From the NCBI GenBank assembly GCA_038373885.1, contig JAWZYV010014429.1, forward strand, positions 792,275 through 856,274: 64,000 bases of DNA, read 5' to 3'. Source of the stretch: Cheiracanthium punctorium (taxonomy: Eukaryota > Arthropoda > Arachnida > Araneae > Cheiracanthiidae). The translations under genes and the position numbers were made by a program. Shown here one piece after another: positions 46,666-58,080 of this stretch; positions within the stretch are counted from its first letter, which is position 1, and each line of letters begins with the position of its first letter. Under the pieces are notes generated by a model that was not told the DNA's origin, searched no databases, and saw only the letters and a list, made by a program, of their open reading frames with translations.

Positions 46666-47750
46666 GTACATAATTGTTTATCCCTTTCCATATTTTGGAA
46701 GTTTAGTTCAATTTCGTATTTTTATTAAATTCCACACGTTTTCAGAAATTACCTATTATGCAACCAATAAGCATACAAATTTCTTTTTAGTATATTGATA
46801 TTTTTGTGTATATTGAATTTTGTATCTATATACTATTTTGTATACGGATTAAAATTTCTGTTTTTTTGGGGGGGCGTTGTGTGTGTGTTTAGACACACAC
46901 AACACTGTATGAACAGTGTTTCAGACTGAGACAGTGACTTCTGAGACAGTGTTTCAGAAGTAGTCTTTAAACGTTTCCCAGAAAAAACAGTTGGCGGGAT
47001 TTGCACCTGGCTAACAGAAAAATACCATAGTTTGCCACCACATAAGTTAGTAAATTGCATCGCTATACTTATAAGAAACTTAAATACAAATTAGTAGTCA
47101 ATGGAACGGGAATGCGCATCAAGTTTATACATCACAATGCTATGATTGCGAAGTTTGAACTGGAACCGCAGGCAATAAAAGAATTTTAATTCCACTTATA
47201 AAATATTCTGGTACTATTTTACCATATCTTTCAAAAAAAAACGAACTTTAATTTCCAAATACACCTGCATCAGTGGTACGCCTCAGCAAGTAGAATTGAA
47301 TCATTCGACTTTTTAAGATTTTTTAACTCCATAATGGAACTTTAGCCGAGGACAGGTTCAGGCTCAATTTTCGTTGTGGGCCACTAGACATTTTAGATTA
47401 GCTTAAATTGTTCAAAATACAAACTGAATGTACGAAATCCATGATCGGTGGAGGGGAGATGACCCTATGACATACTCGCTGGGGCTGCCTTTGCATTTAG
47501 CAAAATATCATCGAGTTTTTACAAAAACACCGTCTTCCCAGAAAAATGTGGTGGTTGTACAGGGAAATTGTACAAAAGTGAACGCTAAAGATTAATAGTC
47601 TCTTAGCGAAGGTGGTCACTTTAGTAGGTTCCAGTGTATATGAAATGGTGAGACATATTCTTCGATAGAAGAACGTTATTCATCTTTTTTTTCAAATTAA
47701 AACAAATTAATGCTTTAGGGTCGAATTTCGACCACTGGCAGACCAACTAG
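46666..47750 (+). mobile_element. Repeat L, copy 2 (Helitron-type 3' end)
   Basis: Uninterrupted counterpart of copy 1. Its end has the hairpin GGTCGAA-TTCGACC, 13 bases, then CTAG at 47747-47750 followed by T, a Helitron 3' terminus. It has an extra ~80 bases at 46875-46950 with two hairpins (GTTGTGTGTGT..ACACACACAAC and AACACTGT..ACAGTGTT). Non-coding. Confidence 0.6.
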
Positions 47751-49314
47751 TATATAAAAATACGCTAAGGAAAACCTTTGTGTTCCTTTTGCAGCACATT
47801 GCGCGAACGGATGAGCGTGAAATTCGGCACAAAGTTCGTATGGAGGCGTCACCTCCGATATAGAAGGCCTCCACACCGATTCAAAATGGCCGACTCCGTA
47901 GTTCAGTGCTCTGCGTTCATTTGAATGAGTTTTGACCGAAACAGTGCCCAAACTTTTCTTTTTGAACAGTAAATAAAATATCCATTCACATGAAACTGCC
48001 TTTATCAGAATGGAAAAATTCTTCATAAGAACTTTAATTTGAAAGGCCACTTTAATTTGAAAAAAATATCCATTTCATAAATTTATTACATCCAATTCAA
48101 CGTCTTTTCATGGGGATTTATTTAATAGTATTCTTATGTAGCAGTGAAATCACATTTAGATTACATTGAATCATTATATATTGGAAAAGTCCTCTGAAGC
48201 ATATTAAGTTTGTGGTTTAAACTATTAAAATATTACTTTTTTATAGCATATACTCAATCCATAAAAATCAATGCTTGATTAAGAAAATTTCAGCTTTTTT
48301 GCAAGAGGGAAAGATGTTTTCATATTAAACAATTTTTTAATTGAGTAGCAGTTTAAGTAGTCAAAATGCAAATTTCTACTGTATTTGGGTAGAAAAAAAT
48401 ACTCTTTTCGGACTAAATACAACACTCATTTCAAGATTTTTACCAATCTAATAAAAATGTATGTAAAATTAGGTATTTACGTATAATCCCGGCGGTCGCA
48501 GACAAGGTTTCGCCAAGATAAATGCCGGACACATGAAATTATAGATTGGTTGCTATTCTTATGAGCCTAGAAATCATTAGAACAACGGAAGTGCTAGAGA
48601 TTTATTGGCATTTGGCGACAAAATTCCATATATCTAAGTGCTCTATACCTCTTGAGCCATGTAATATAATCGAATAAATTTATATACACCATAAATAGCT
48701 CTTTTTAGTGCATTGTGAGTAACATTTAAAAATATTTTTATGTGTTGTTAGCCTCTTCCATTTTAGATATAAAAGAAATCCCCATTGGAAATACCACGTA
48801 AAAATTTTACATTTGGCTCATTATTATAAATAACTCAATAAAACATGAGCAATATTAAAAGCAAGATTACATATTATTTAAGTACAGACAATATTCATGC
48901 ATCATGGAAACCAATCATGTCAAGTTTTAACACATAATTCTATGAAATAATTTATTATGCCATTGAAATTCGCGTAACTTGGCGACTATTGTCATAATAC
49001 AATTAACAATAATGGAAATAACGATAAAAAAAAATTTGCGTATTTGAACATAATTTTGAACTTTCATACTTGGTTATTTTTTATGATTTTACAATAAATC
49101 GGTTATCAAATTGTTGATAATGGAAAGATCTTTAAAATGATACACTCATGTCCATAAATTAAGGATAATTAAGAATCACACAGAAATTGATCTCTAAAAT
49201 AAAAATTTCACCTGTGGAATGATCACACACATCTTGAAGAAGAATATGCAAATTACAGGAAACCACCAGATGGTGTGGATGGTACGTCACAATGACGAGA
49301 GTGTAAGAGAGGGG

Positions 49315-49322
49315 TATATAAG
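49315..49322 (+). promoter_or_regulatory. TATA box of the Tc1 transposase gene
   Basis: TATATAAG about 78 bases before the ATG at 49393. Transcription starting ~30 bases downstream would exclude the in-frame start at 49219 and make 49393 the first in-frame ATG. Confidence 0.45.
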
Positions 49323-49392
49323 GAATGGTGGCAAAGAAGTAAAATTGTTCACAAGCGCTGTGAAAGCCTTTCAGTGCAAAAACCGCATAGTT

Positions 49393-50421
49393 ATGGCACA
49401 AAGGAGGCATTTGGATGATGTTTTACCTGGCAGAATTATCGGACGACTGGAATGTGGACGTACCCAGCTGGAAGTATCCGAGGAACTTGGAATCGCCGAG
49501 AGTGTCATCTCCAGGCTTTGGCAACGATTCCAAGATGATGGTGATGTGAGTAGACGTTACAGCACAGGTCGCCCCCGAGTTACAACGCCGAATGAGGACC
49601 GCTATTTGGCAGTTACTGCCAAAAGAAACAGACGGAGTACAGCATCAGACCTGTCTCGTCAGCTCTCTTCAGCTACCGGTACGACAGTTTCAAGGCAGAC
49701 CGTGTACAGACGCTTAGGGCACATTGGTCTATATGCTCGTAGGCCTGTCAGATGTGTTCCACTTACCGCAACTCACTGTCGCCTGCGATTAAACTGGAGT
49801 AGAGAGCATGCATTGTGGACACCGCAACAATGGTCTTGTGTGATGTTTTCCGACGAGTCCAGGTTTAGTTTAGAGTCTGATTCTCGCCGGACATTCATCT
49901 GGAGAGCGCCAGGTACCCGTTACCACCAAGAGAACACCATTGAAAGACACCGTTACGGTGGTGCAGGATGGCTCGTTTGGGGAGGAATTATTCTTGGTTC
50001 CAGAACTGACCTGCATGTTCAGAGTGTAACGATGACAGGCCACATCTATCGGGATGTCATTCTGGAACAACATGTACGTTTGTTTCGGGGCGCCATGGGT
50101 GCTGAATTTGTGTTTATGGATGACAACGCCCGTCCTCACCGTGCAAACATTGTAGACGAATGCCTTCAATCGGAGGATATCACCCGTATGCATTGGCCAG
50201 CATACTCACCGGACTTGAATCCAATAGAGCATGTGTGGGATATGCTTGGCCGACGAATTGCAGCCCGTCAACCCCCTCCCTCCTGTCTACCGGAACTTCG
50301 GAGTGCATTGCTTGATGAGTGGTGTAATATTCCCCAAGATCAGATTGATCATTTGATACTCAGCATGCCTAGGCGTTGTCAGGCCTGTATTGCATCGTCC
50401 GGGAGACATACTCCGTATTAA
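49393..50421 (+). CDS. Tc1/mariner-superfamily transposase
   Basis: 342 codons, no interruption, normal length for Tc1. Residues 1-120 form the paired-like double helix-turn-helix DNA-binding region, with the GRPR linker at 59-62. The catalytic DDE/D domain has D154 (MFSDES), D244 (FMDDNARPH) and E279 (NPIEHVW). The spacing D244-E279 is 34, so DD34E, the Tc1 group. It would bind the inverted repeats and cut and paste at TA. The frame extends upstream to 49219, but the TATA box lies between, and the first 58 residues do not resemble Tc1. All three catalytic residues are present, so activity is plausible. The gene is GC-richer than its surroundings, as expected of a recent arrival. Confidence 0.95.
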   Translation: MAQRRHLDDVLPGRIIGRLECGRTQLEVSEELGIAESVISRLWQRFQDDGDVSRRYSTGRPRVTTPNEDRYLAVTAKRNRRSTASDLSRQLSSATGTTVSRQTVYRRLGHIGLYARRPVRCVPLTATHCRLRLNWSREHALWTPQQWSCVMFSDESRFSLESDSRRTFIWRAPGTRYHQENTIERHRYGGAGWLVWGGIILGSRTDLHVQSVTMTGHIYRDVILEQHVRLFRGAMGAEFVFMDDNARPHRANIVDECLQSEDITRMHWPAYSPDLNPIEHVWDMLGRRIAARQPPPSCLPELRSALLDEWCNIPQDQIDHLILSMPRRCQACIASSGRHTPY

Positions 50422-50555
50422 CCATCCTACTAACCATGTTATACTGTTTTTTGTAAATAGGTTCTTTTTTTAAATTTGGTCAAGGGAGTAAAACTTGCAA
50501 TTTTTATTAATTATGTCAAACATATAGCATCTTTTTTGGTCTTTACTTTTTGTTT

Positions 50556-50561
50556 AATAAA
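50556..50561 (+). terminator. Polyadenylation signal of the transposase gene
   Basis: AATAAA 135 bases after the stop codon, inside the transposon. Confidence 0.5.
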
Positions 50562-51241
50562 TAGACTTTACAAATAAGTCAAATTTGTTTTGCTTCTTTC
50601 TCTTTCTTTGCCTGAACTTCATTATCCTTAATTTATGGACATGAGTGTATATGAGTCATCACTCCCACTTACCTTCTCCCTGTAGAAATTAGCTTCTGAA
50701 CGAAGAGCTTATAACTGACAAAACAACTCTCGAGACAGAGAGTATATTCACGAGCACGTCAAAAGTCGATGTAAACATGTGAATAAAGCAACGGAGCTTG
50801 GACTACGGAATGCGCCATCGTGCCAATTTCTGTATTCGGTGCGTCGGTGCTTCTATATCGGAGGTGACGATGGAGATCGCTGTGCGAATGTTAAAATTTT
50901 TGTATAATATGCTAATGCACCGTAAAAAAAAATTATAGAAGTAATTTGGCACGCAGTATTTCGTGTCAAGTCGGGAGATTTTTCCATTATTGTGTCAATT
51001 TTGAAATAACTGCTCTAAGCTTCTGCAGTACTATAGGGTTATAGTATTACAACAAAATTTTCAAAAAGTGGAATTATTCACCAGTTTGGTGAAATGCCAA
51101 TGACTAAAATGTTCTTTAGCAATGTGCTTGGTGACATTTTTTAGAGAGTCGATAAGTGCGCGAAGTGTTGTAAATTCCATGTTTAAAGCTGAAGAAATAC
51201 TTGAGCAATTAATAGGGAATGCAAATAATATTATTAATAAA

Positions 51242-54200
51242 GGGTCATTCCACGTCAGATCAAACAGCGCAGTTCACCACACCAACTCGGATTTTTCTCA
51301 AATTTTATATAAATGATTTATAGGCTGAGACATCAACAAATCTCAATTTTGAAGGTTCTACGATAATTAATTACCGAGAAATTAATTATGCAAATTTTTA
51401 AGTTTTCTGCAAGATGCACCAACTTTTTTCTCAATTCCTTAAATAACTCCTTACCTGTAAAAGTTACTGAAGTGAAAATTTGTTTCTAGGAGAAATTTTT
51501 TACGCTGATTCCAAAAATGTTATCGAGATTTGCGTATCTTCTATAGTTTATGCATGAGCACTGCATTTGCTAAAAAACATCATGAATTTTTTTCGGCATG
51601 TCTGATCACAGACACATGTTTTAAATTTTTATATGTTGTTAAGATGGAATAACCCTACATTCCAAAAAAATTTCATCTTGGCTTTCTGCTCAGGAGCAGA
51701 GGAAAAAAATTGTATGTATGTGCCTATATATGAGGATTTTCATCTGCAACATTTATACTGAAGATGAGAAAATTCAGAAGCGTCAGTCAATTTTCCTATG
51801 TCTTTTAAATTGATATCAGAGGTTTAACTACTACTCCAGGCATTTGCAAAAATTAGAAAATATATCAAAGTGCTTGCATCGGAAAACGTAAAACAAACAA
51901 ACAACAAAACATGCCTGTAAAACAATGTTAAATTAAAAAGAATTCTAAAGTTAAAATTTAGAATTATTTTAATTTAACCCTGTTGTTTTTGGCAGTCATC
52001 CATCAGCCAATAAATGTTTGGAATTCTGTATGATATTGAACTCAAAAGAAAGAACAATGTTTAATAGAGCATATATATGTATATATATATATATTAGGTC
52101 TACCGGAAAGTTTTATCTGTTTTCCGTATGTCAATATTTTGCCTAGCTAAAACTACTGAAGCTAATAACACGAAATTTAGCACGAGTGGGATTTTATAGC
52201 GTAGGTTCTAGATTAGAGTGTATTTTCCAAAATTCGTAATTTATGGAGAATAAAGCCCAAAATTTTGTTTTCACATATTCTGTGGGATCTCAAAGAAGAA
52301 AAGAGATATCGATAAAATTCTTGCTGTAAAATACACAACACTCAAGAATGCCTAAAAATCGATTTTAGAACATTTCGAATATAATCCTCCTAGGAGGGCA
52401 GACGTAAAAGTTTGCCGTGAATAACTGGTTACATGACATTTATTCTGCAATATATCACCAAATGTGCAATTTGACAAAGTGCCTGACATTCCTATGCTAC
52501 TTGTTGTAACAATAAAAATTTAATACAGTATACAGTAAAACCTATTTCAAATTGCTGTATCCATCCACAAAACTAGCCGAAGCACAATGTTGTTGGCATT
52601 CTGTTAAAGGTAAAAAATCTGGAGTGACTCCACTCTACTTTCCGAACACTTACGATTAAGATCATTACCAAGCACTTAAATAAATTTTAATCGATGAATA
52701 ATTCAAACATATATACCAAATTGAAGCTCAATCGAATGCGCCGTTTAAACGCTAGTGCACTTGGAAGAATTTCTCCCCATATGCCATAATGTAAAGGAAA
52801 TCTTTGTCGTAGCCCTGTAGGAAAACTATAAGTCCTATACACACCAAAATCAATACCGGTCTTAGGATGGTGGTTTATAACATGTATACCGAATTTGAGC
52901 TCAATCGAATGTATCGTTTAAACGCTAGCGCACTTTCAAGAAATTCCCCCCATAGGCCATAATGTAAAAGAAATCTTTGTCGTAGCCCTGTAGAAAAACT
53001 ATAAGTCCTATACACACCAAAATCAATACCGGTCTTGCGATGGTGGGTTATAACATATATACCCAATTTGAGCTCAATCCAATGTACCGTTTAAACGCTA
53101 GCGGACTTTCTAGAATTTCCCCCTATAGGCCATAATGTAAAAGAAATCTTTGTCATAGCCCTGTAGAAAAACTATAAGACCTATACACACCAAAATCAAT
53201 ACCGGTCTTGCGACGGTGGTTTATGACATATATATCCAATTTGAGCTCAATCGAATGCTCCGTTCAGGAGCTATCGTGTTCACTCACATACACACAAACA
53301 CACATACACACACACACACACATACACACATACATACATACATCTCGTAAAAATAGCATAAATGGATTCAGAAGCCCTCAAAACGTGTAAAAACACCAAA
53401 ATCTCGAAGTCGAATTTTTTCATGATTACAATACTTTCCTTACATGGTACATGTTCGGAAAGTAATAAGTACTGTAACTTACAGGAATTCTTTCAATAAA
53501 CTTTGTTCCTTCTATTGACTTGAATGTCATACAGAATTCCAAAGATTTATTGGCTGATGGATGAGTGTCAAAAACAATAAGGTTAAATTAAAAGTAATTC
53601 AAAATTTTAACTTTAGAATTCTTTTTAATTTAACACTGTATGTGACATGCATTTTTTGTTGTTTGTTTGTTTTGCGTTTTCCGATGCAAGCACTTTTATG
53701 TATTTTCTAGTTTTTGCAAATATCCGGAGTAGTAGTTAAATTTCTGATATCAATTTAAAAGACATAATAAAATTGACTAACGCTTCTAAATTATTTCATG
53801 TTCAGTATAAATGTTGCATATGAAACTCCTCATATATAGGCACATACATACAATTTTTTTTTTCTCTGCTCCTGAGCAGAAAGCCAAGATGAATTTTTTT
53901 TGGAATGTAGGTTTATTCGATCTTAACAACATATAAAAATTTAAAGCATGTGTCTGTGATCAGACATGCCGAAAAAAATTCATGATGTTTTTTAGCAAAT
54001 GCAGTGCTCATGCATAAACTATAGAAGATACGCAAATTTCGATAACATTTTTGGAATCAGTGTAAAAAGTTACTCCTAGAAACAAATTTTCACTTCAGTA
54101 ACTTTTACAGGCAAGGAGTTATTTAAGGAATTGAGAAAAAAGTTGGCGCATCTTGCAGAAAACTTAAAAATTTGCATAATTAATTTCTCGGTAATTAATT

Positions 54201-54332
54201 ATCGTAGAACCTTCAAAATTGAGATTTGTTGATATCTTAGCGCATAAATCCTCTATATAAAATTTGAGGAAAATCTAAGTTGGTGTGGTGAACTTTTTCC
54301 AGTTTTGTGTTTGATTTGACGTGGAATGACCC
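51242..54332. mobile_element. Element K, long inverted repeat
   Basis: Termini GGGTCATTCCACGTCA / TGACGTGGAATGACCC. Arms of ~830 bases (51242-52070 and 53500-54332) are imperfect reverse complements: 'cagccaataaatgtttgga' on the left against 'ccaaagatttattggctg' on the right. The centre holds an inverted family B copy and other DNA. No transposase is seen. A mariner-like terminus TTAGGTCTACCGGAAAG occurs at about 52095. Superfamily not assigned. Confidence 0.7.
52612..53466 (-). mobile_element. Family B element, inverted copy in K
   Basis: Bounded by AAAAAATCTGGAGTGACTCC (the 3' hairpin end) and TGTTCGGAAAGTAA (the 5' end). It has the matching subterminal repeats ACTTTCCGAACA (52637-52648) and TGTTCGGAAAGT (53452-53463). 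Four to five monomers of ~170 bp and a (CA)n tract at 53280-53340 make it longer than copies 1 and 2. Confidence 0.7.
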
Positions 54333-54350
54333 AAATGCAATATTAAAATC

Positions 54351-54575
54351 ATGCCACATCCCCCTTACAGTCCAGATCTCGCACCATGCGATTTCTGACT
54401 GTTTCCGACGTTGAAGGAGAAGCTCCGTGGGAGAAAATTTAACACAGATTCTGAAGTTATTTTAGCAATGGAGGGTTCTTTGTAGCAGCTTCCAGAAAAG
54501 GGCTTCTCTACTTGTTTTGAAAAGTAGGTTGAACGATGGGACCGTTGCATATCATCTGATGGAAAGTATTTATAA
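54351..54575 (+). pseudogene. Mariner transposase C-terminal fossil
   Basis: The frame reads MPHPPYSPDLAPCDF, stop, LFPTLKEKLRGRKF.., with two further TAG stops, and ends near SSDGKYL. HPPYSPDLAPCD is the signature around the third catalytic residue of mariner (DD34D); the last D is in PCDF. In-frame stops at 54396, 54483 and 54522 show it is dead. Everything upstream is cut off at element K, so ~75 of about 345 codons remain. Confidence 0.85.
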
Positions 54576-54699
54576 AAAGAATGATGTATTTTTTGCTGTA
54601 AATATATTTCTTGATTTTTATGATTTTACTCTCAGTTTTTATGCAATGCCCTTTGTATATATATGATACGTCAGATATTTCAAGTAAGCTTCAGAGTTA

Positions 54700-55147
54700 A
54701 GGCAGGTAATATGGTTTATTGAGCATTACATTTAAGTTACAATTTAGAATGAGAAGAGGGGAGGGGAGACGGGTACAAGAATCAGCGTGGACTCATGAAG
54801 CAGTTCCAGTGGCAGAAGTCCCCCGATTTTCGATGTGCGGGAGTATTTACGCTTACCACACCACGTGGTCTGCGAAGACACAACTCCTCCTCTCTCTTAT
54901 CTCTGATCGAACCACACACATTTACCAACATGACCCGCATCCGGGGACACAAGGGCGTGGGGACACGTGTACATCTAAAGAACTCAGAATCGACGGCCTG
55001 ATGTTTGACAAATAACAAAATAAATAAAACATAGCTCCAGAGCGCGCGTGGCAAGTATGACAGGAAAGTAAAACTTACAGTGAAAGTACCGGTTTGAACA
55101 ATACCCAAACTAGTAAAACCCAAATTACCTTTTTATACATTACAATA
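54700..55147 (-). repeat. Possible LTR of a retrotransposon
   Basis: On the minus strand, a polypurine-like GCCGGGGGGGATAT is followed by TGTAATGTATAAAAAGG (a TATA-like box), and an AATAAA occurs ~430 bases later near 54720. This is the arrangement expected at a 3' LTR. No second LTR or coding region was found in the window. The 55148-55560 stretch beyond is featureless. Confidence 0.35.
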
Positions 55148-55569
55148 TCCCCCCCGGCAAAAGAAGTCTGACGAGCAATATCATTGAGGTGGCCAGTCTC
55201 TCACTTGCGAGTCAGACGTCCTTGCAACCTAATCTTAAAACTGCGAACTAATCTAATTTTCAAGTTTAGACACCTTAAATTTTTCTGGCTAGAATTCTGG
55301 AGTTATGTTGTACAATACTTGAGAGGCAGGATGCAGTTTCTAAAATTTGACAAAACATAATGATGCAGTAGTACGAAAATCTTACAATAAAAATAAAACA
55401 ATGAGTGCGCACAATTTTTTTCAAAATATCACAAGTTAAATATTTACAACCTAGGTGGGATACAATAATACTGTACAACAATATAGTAATATAATTCAAC
55501 AAAATGGAATAAACATGGCTGACATTCATTTTCTTTGGCAAATACTTATGGCTTTGGCTTGCATAGCAT

Positions 55570-56712
55570 AAAGTGAATGGAAAGCATAAAGTGGATGAAG
55601 TGCTGTAGCACATCATCACTTAAAATCGCCATTAGATGTTGCTGCAACGTATCAGCTTCTTACTTAACTCGCTGCGAGATGGCGCTGCAGCATATAAAGA
55701 CTGTTCAACTTATCGCCATGAAAACTGATATAGATAGATATTTGAACACAGAGAATATTTTGGAGTTGCCATTAGATGTTACTTAATAATTTCAGAACCG
55801 TTCAACCGACCGTCATGGAAATTCGTATACATAGATGTTTGAACGGGAAGAATATTTTCACCGCATCCTTTTTAACTCACCTTCTCTACCGTTCAACTGC
55901 ATCGAGATCAGTTAAACGGTATTTTCATAGAAATGAAAATTTTCATGGAATGGGTATTTTCATAGGTATGGGTATTTTCATAGAAATGAAAATGCCGTTT
56001 AACTGATTTCGATGAAAATTGGTACACACGGATATTTGAGCACAGAGAATACTTTTACGCTTCCATTTTGCTATGACCTGCCGCTACATGGCGATGCAGC
56101 GCAACAACTTCAAAACCGTTCGACCTTAAAAATTGGTATACTTACACATATAAGCTTAGAGAATATTTTTTTAATATTCATTTGGCTGTAGATCACCACT
56201 AGATGGCACTGCAGCACATTACTACTTTAATTCACCACTAGATAGTAGTGCAGCTATCAGCTTCTTGATCGTTCAATTGACCGCTCTGAAAATTGGTACA
56301 CATACATATTTGAACACGGTGAATATTTTCGAGTTATTTATTTTGCTATAACTCGCCCTTTGATGGCGCTGTAGCGTATTATTATTTTAATTCGGCACTA
56401 GATGGCGCTGTAGCGTATCTGACAGTTAAATTGTTTGTTATGGAAATTGGTACACATAGATAATTGAACATGAGAATATTTTGATACTATCCATTTCGCA
56501 ATAACTTTGGCAGTAGATGGCGCTGTGCGGAATCATCTTCTTCACCGTTCAAACGATCGCCATGAAATTCTATATGCATGATAATTGAACACATAATATT
56601 TATGAGATATCTATTTTGCTAAATCTATTTATTATGATAAATAGTAATTACAACAAACCCTAATATAAAAAAATCTATTCATTCCCGTGCGAAGAACGGG
56701 GCCACCATCTAG
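55570..56712 (+). mobile_element. Family D Helitron-type element
   Basis: Ends with the hairpin CCCGTGCGAAGAACGGG, eight bases and CTAG (56709-56712), followed by T. The interior is a degenerate array of ~115-150-bp units with 'gatggcgctgtagcgtat', 'gaacacagagaatatttt' and 'aaaattggtacacata'. The 5' end was not found; the start given is where the array begins. Non-coding. Confidence 0.55.
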
Positions 56713-57404
56713 TATAACTATAAAATAAATAGAACTTTAGCAGACGTCATTGCTAGTGTAGTATTCTAAGCACATCTGAGTCCATTATTTGGAAAGATTC
56801 TGAAAACGCCACGGAAAAAGCAAATTATTTCACATGGTTATCTCAATATCATTTTTGTACATGTTACATATTCTAAATTTTCTGGTGATATATTATTGAT
56901 TTCAGTGTGTAGATTTTCGGAATTTCCTACGATTTCAGCTCATTCGTTTAAAAATAACGTTGATCTCGCAATTTGGACTGGTAGCCTACCAAAATTGCTT
57001 TAATAAAAGAGGACAATCTGTATAATCAAGCTAATTAGTACATACTTAAAATTAATTTGCTCATTTTACTCTCTTGCATCAGAGCTTATTAAAGTTAATT
57101 TGACTTGATGGAGCTATTCCTAGCTAATCGGTATTTCAAACATTTTTCGGAGCCATTTGGGGTACTTACGTATTATCCCGACGCTCATTCCCGCCAAATT
57201 ACTTTTTTTTATAAAATATGTTGACAAATTGTTGCCAATCGTATTCGGAACCATCAATAATTTCATGTGTCCGTCATTTATCTTGGCAAAAAATCGCTCG
57301 TCTTGGCGGACCGCCGGGATAATACGTAAGTACCCTATTGGACTAATGACGTAACTTTTGTGCCGGAGCTTGTTAAGTTGCTAGAATTCAGCCAAAAAAA
57401 TGTA
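56713..57404. repeat. Family F-related segment with MITE M1
   Basis: 57060-57159 and 57336-57390 resemble the F unit around 8210-8345 ('ctaatcggtatttcaaa', 'gagcttgttaagttgct'). They are split by M1. The 56713-57050 part has nothing recognisable. Confidence 0.5.
57160..57335. mobile_element. MITE M1, full copy, 176 bp
   Basis: Termini GGGTACTTACGTATTATCCCG and CGGGATAATACGTAAGTACCC mirror each other over 21 bases. Inner words 'atttatcttggc' and 'catgtgtccg' identify partial copies at 4600, 48474 and 63540. No clear target duplication. Confidence 0.75.
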
Positions 57405-57933
57405 TCTATATAAATAAAATTAGACTTTTGTCTGTACATTTCTAGGAATTCAAAAATTTTACGATTTCTATCCGTTTCAAGCACATGGGAATCCGGTGCG
57501 ACCTTCAAAAAAAGTTTGTCTGTCTGTCGTTCTATCATTCTGTCCGTGACGCTTTTTTTGTTCAAGCATCAAGTAAAAACGACTGAAGCGAATGATATGA
57601 AATTTGGTGCCATGATGGGTGGTCACTCAACTTAAAACATAGGCGTCGAATTTAAAAAAAATCTTGATTAGATTTTGAGATTTTGCGAAAATCGTTTTAA
57701 ACTGCGTACATTTTTTTTCGACCATCAAGTAAAAACGACTGAAGCAATTGAAATGAAATTTGGTATCATGATAGGTGGTATTTCAACTTGAACACTGACG
57801 TCGAATTAAAAAAAACCTTAGATTTTGGGATTTTGAGAAAATCGTTTCAAACTGCGTAAATTTGCGTTTGCACATCATGTAATAACTGCAAAGGTGAAAA
57901 AATGATGTTTGGTGAAATGATAGGTGGTCACTA
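57405..57933 (+). mobile_element. Family C element, 5' part
   Basis: A|TCTATATAAATAAAATTAG start, with the (gtct) patch and three monomers in opposite orientation to 39426-40712. It is cut off at the hAT-like sequence at 57934. Confidence 0.65.
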
Positions 57934-58080
57934 GGGCTGGACCAAAAATCGTTAAATACCGACATATCGGTTTGATTTCAACATCAGATATCCGATATTC
58001 CCATTTCCATTTCAGTGAAATCTCGAATTCGATAAAGTTCAAAAATACAGGTCGGCGATAAGAAAATCCCGAGATTGATA
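57934..58080 (+). repeat. hAT-like terminus, copy 1
   Basis: 'tagggctggaccaaaaatc' and ~140 following bases recur at 61029-61170 ('tagggctgggcaaaaaatca'). The CTAGGGCTGG-type start resembles hAT inverted repeats. No partner end was identified. Confidence 0.45.

Larger units (their letters stand above)
49143..50647 (+). mobile_element. Tc1-like DD34E transposon, apparently intact
   Basis: 1505 bp with perfect 27-bp terminal inverted repeats (starting CACTCATGTCCATAAATTAA), flanked by TA on both sides (49141-49142, 50648-50649). It contains a full transposase gene, a TATA box and a polyadenylation signal. The inverted X copy at 62.9 kb reads ..AAAATGA-TA-TATGAG.. in the same strand sense, which is the exact empty site. 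No sign of decay is visible. Confidence 0.95.
47847..50869. mobile_element. Repeat X with inverted termini, split by Tc1
   Basis: The ends are CGTCACCTCCGATATAGAAG and its inverse, and a looser inverted similarity continues for ~100 bases ('ctccgtagtt..' against 'ttccgtagtc..'). ATGGAG flanks both ends (47840-47845, 50870-50875), a probable target duplication. Without Tc1 it is about 1.5 kb. It includes an M1-like fragment near 48474-48545. The right 0.9 kb recurs inverted at 62723-63660. Confidence 0.65.
47751..51241 (+). repeat. Repeat G, copy 2, split by X
   Basis: Begins directly after the CTAG of L with 'tatataaaaatacgctaagg'. G sequence runs to 47846 and resumes at 50870 ('gtgcgaatgttaaaattt', 'ggcacgcagtatttcg') up to element K. 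Copy 1 is uninterrupted by X at the corresponding place (about 34705). Confidence 0.65.

Noticed and set aside
49219..49392. 58-residue N-terminal extension of the Tc1 transposase
   Set aside because: A TATA box lies inside it, the residues do not look like the paired-type DNA-binding start, and the length from 49393 already matches the family.
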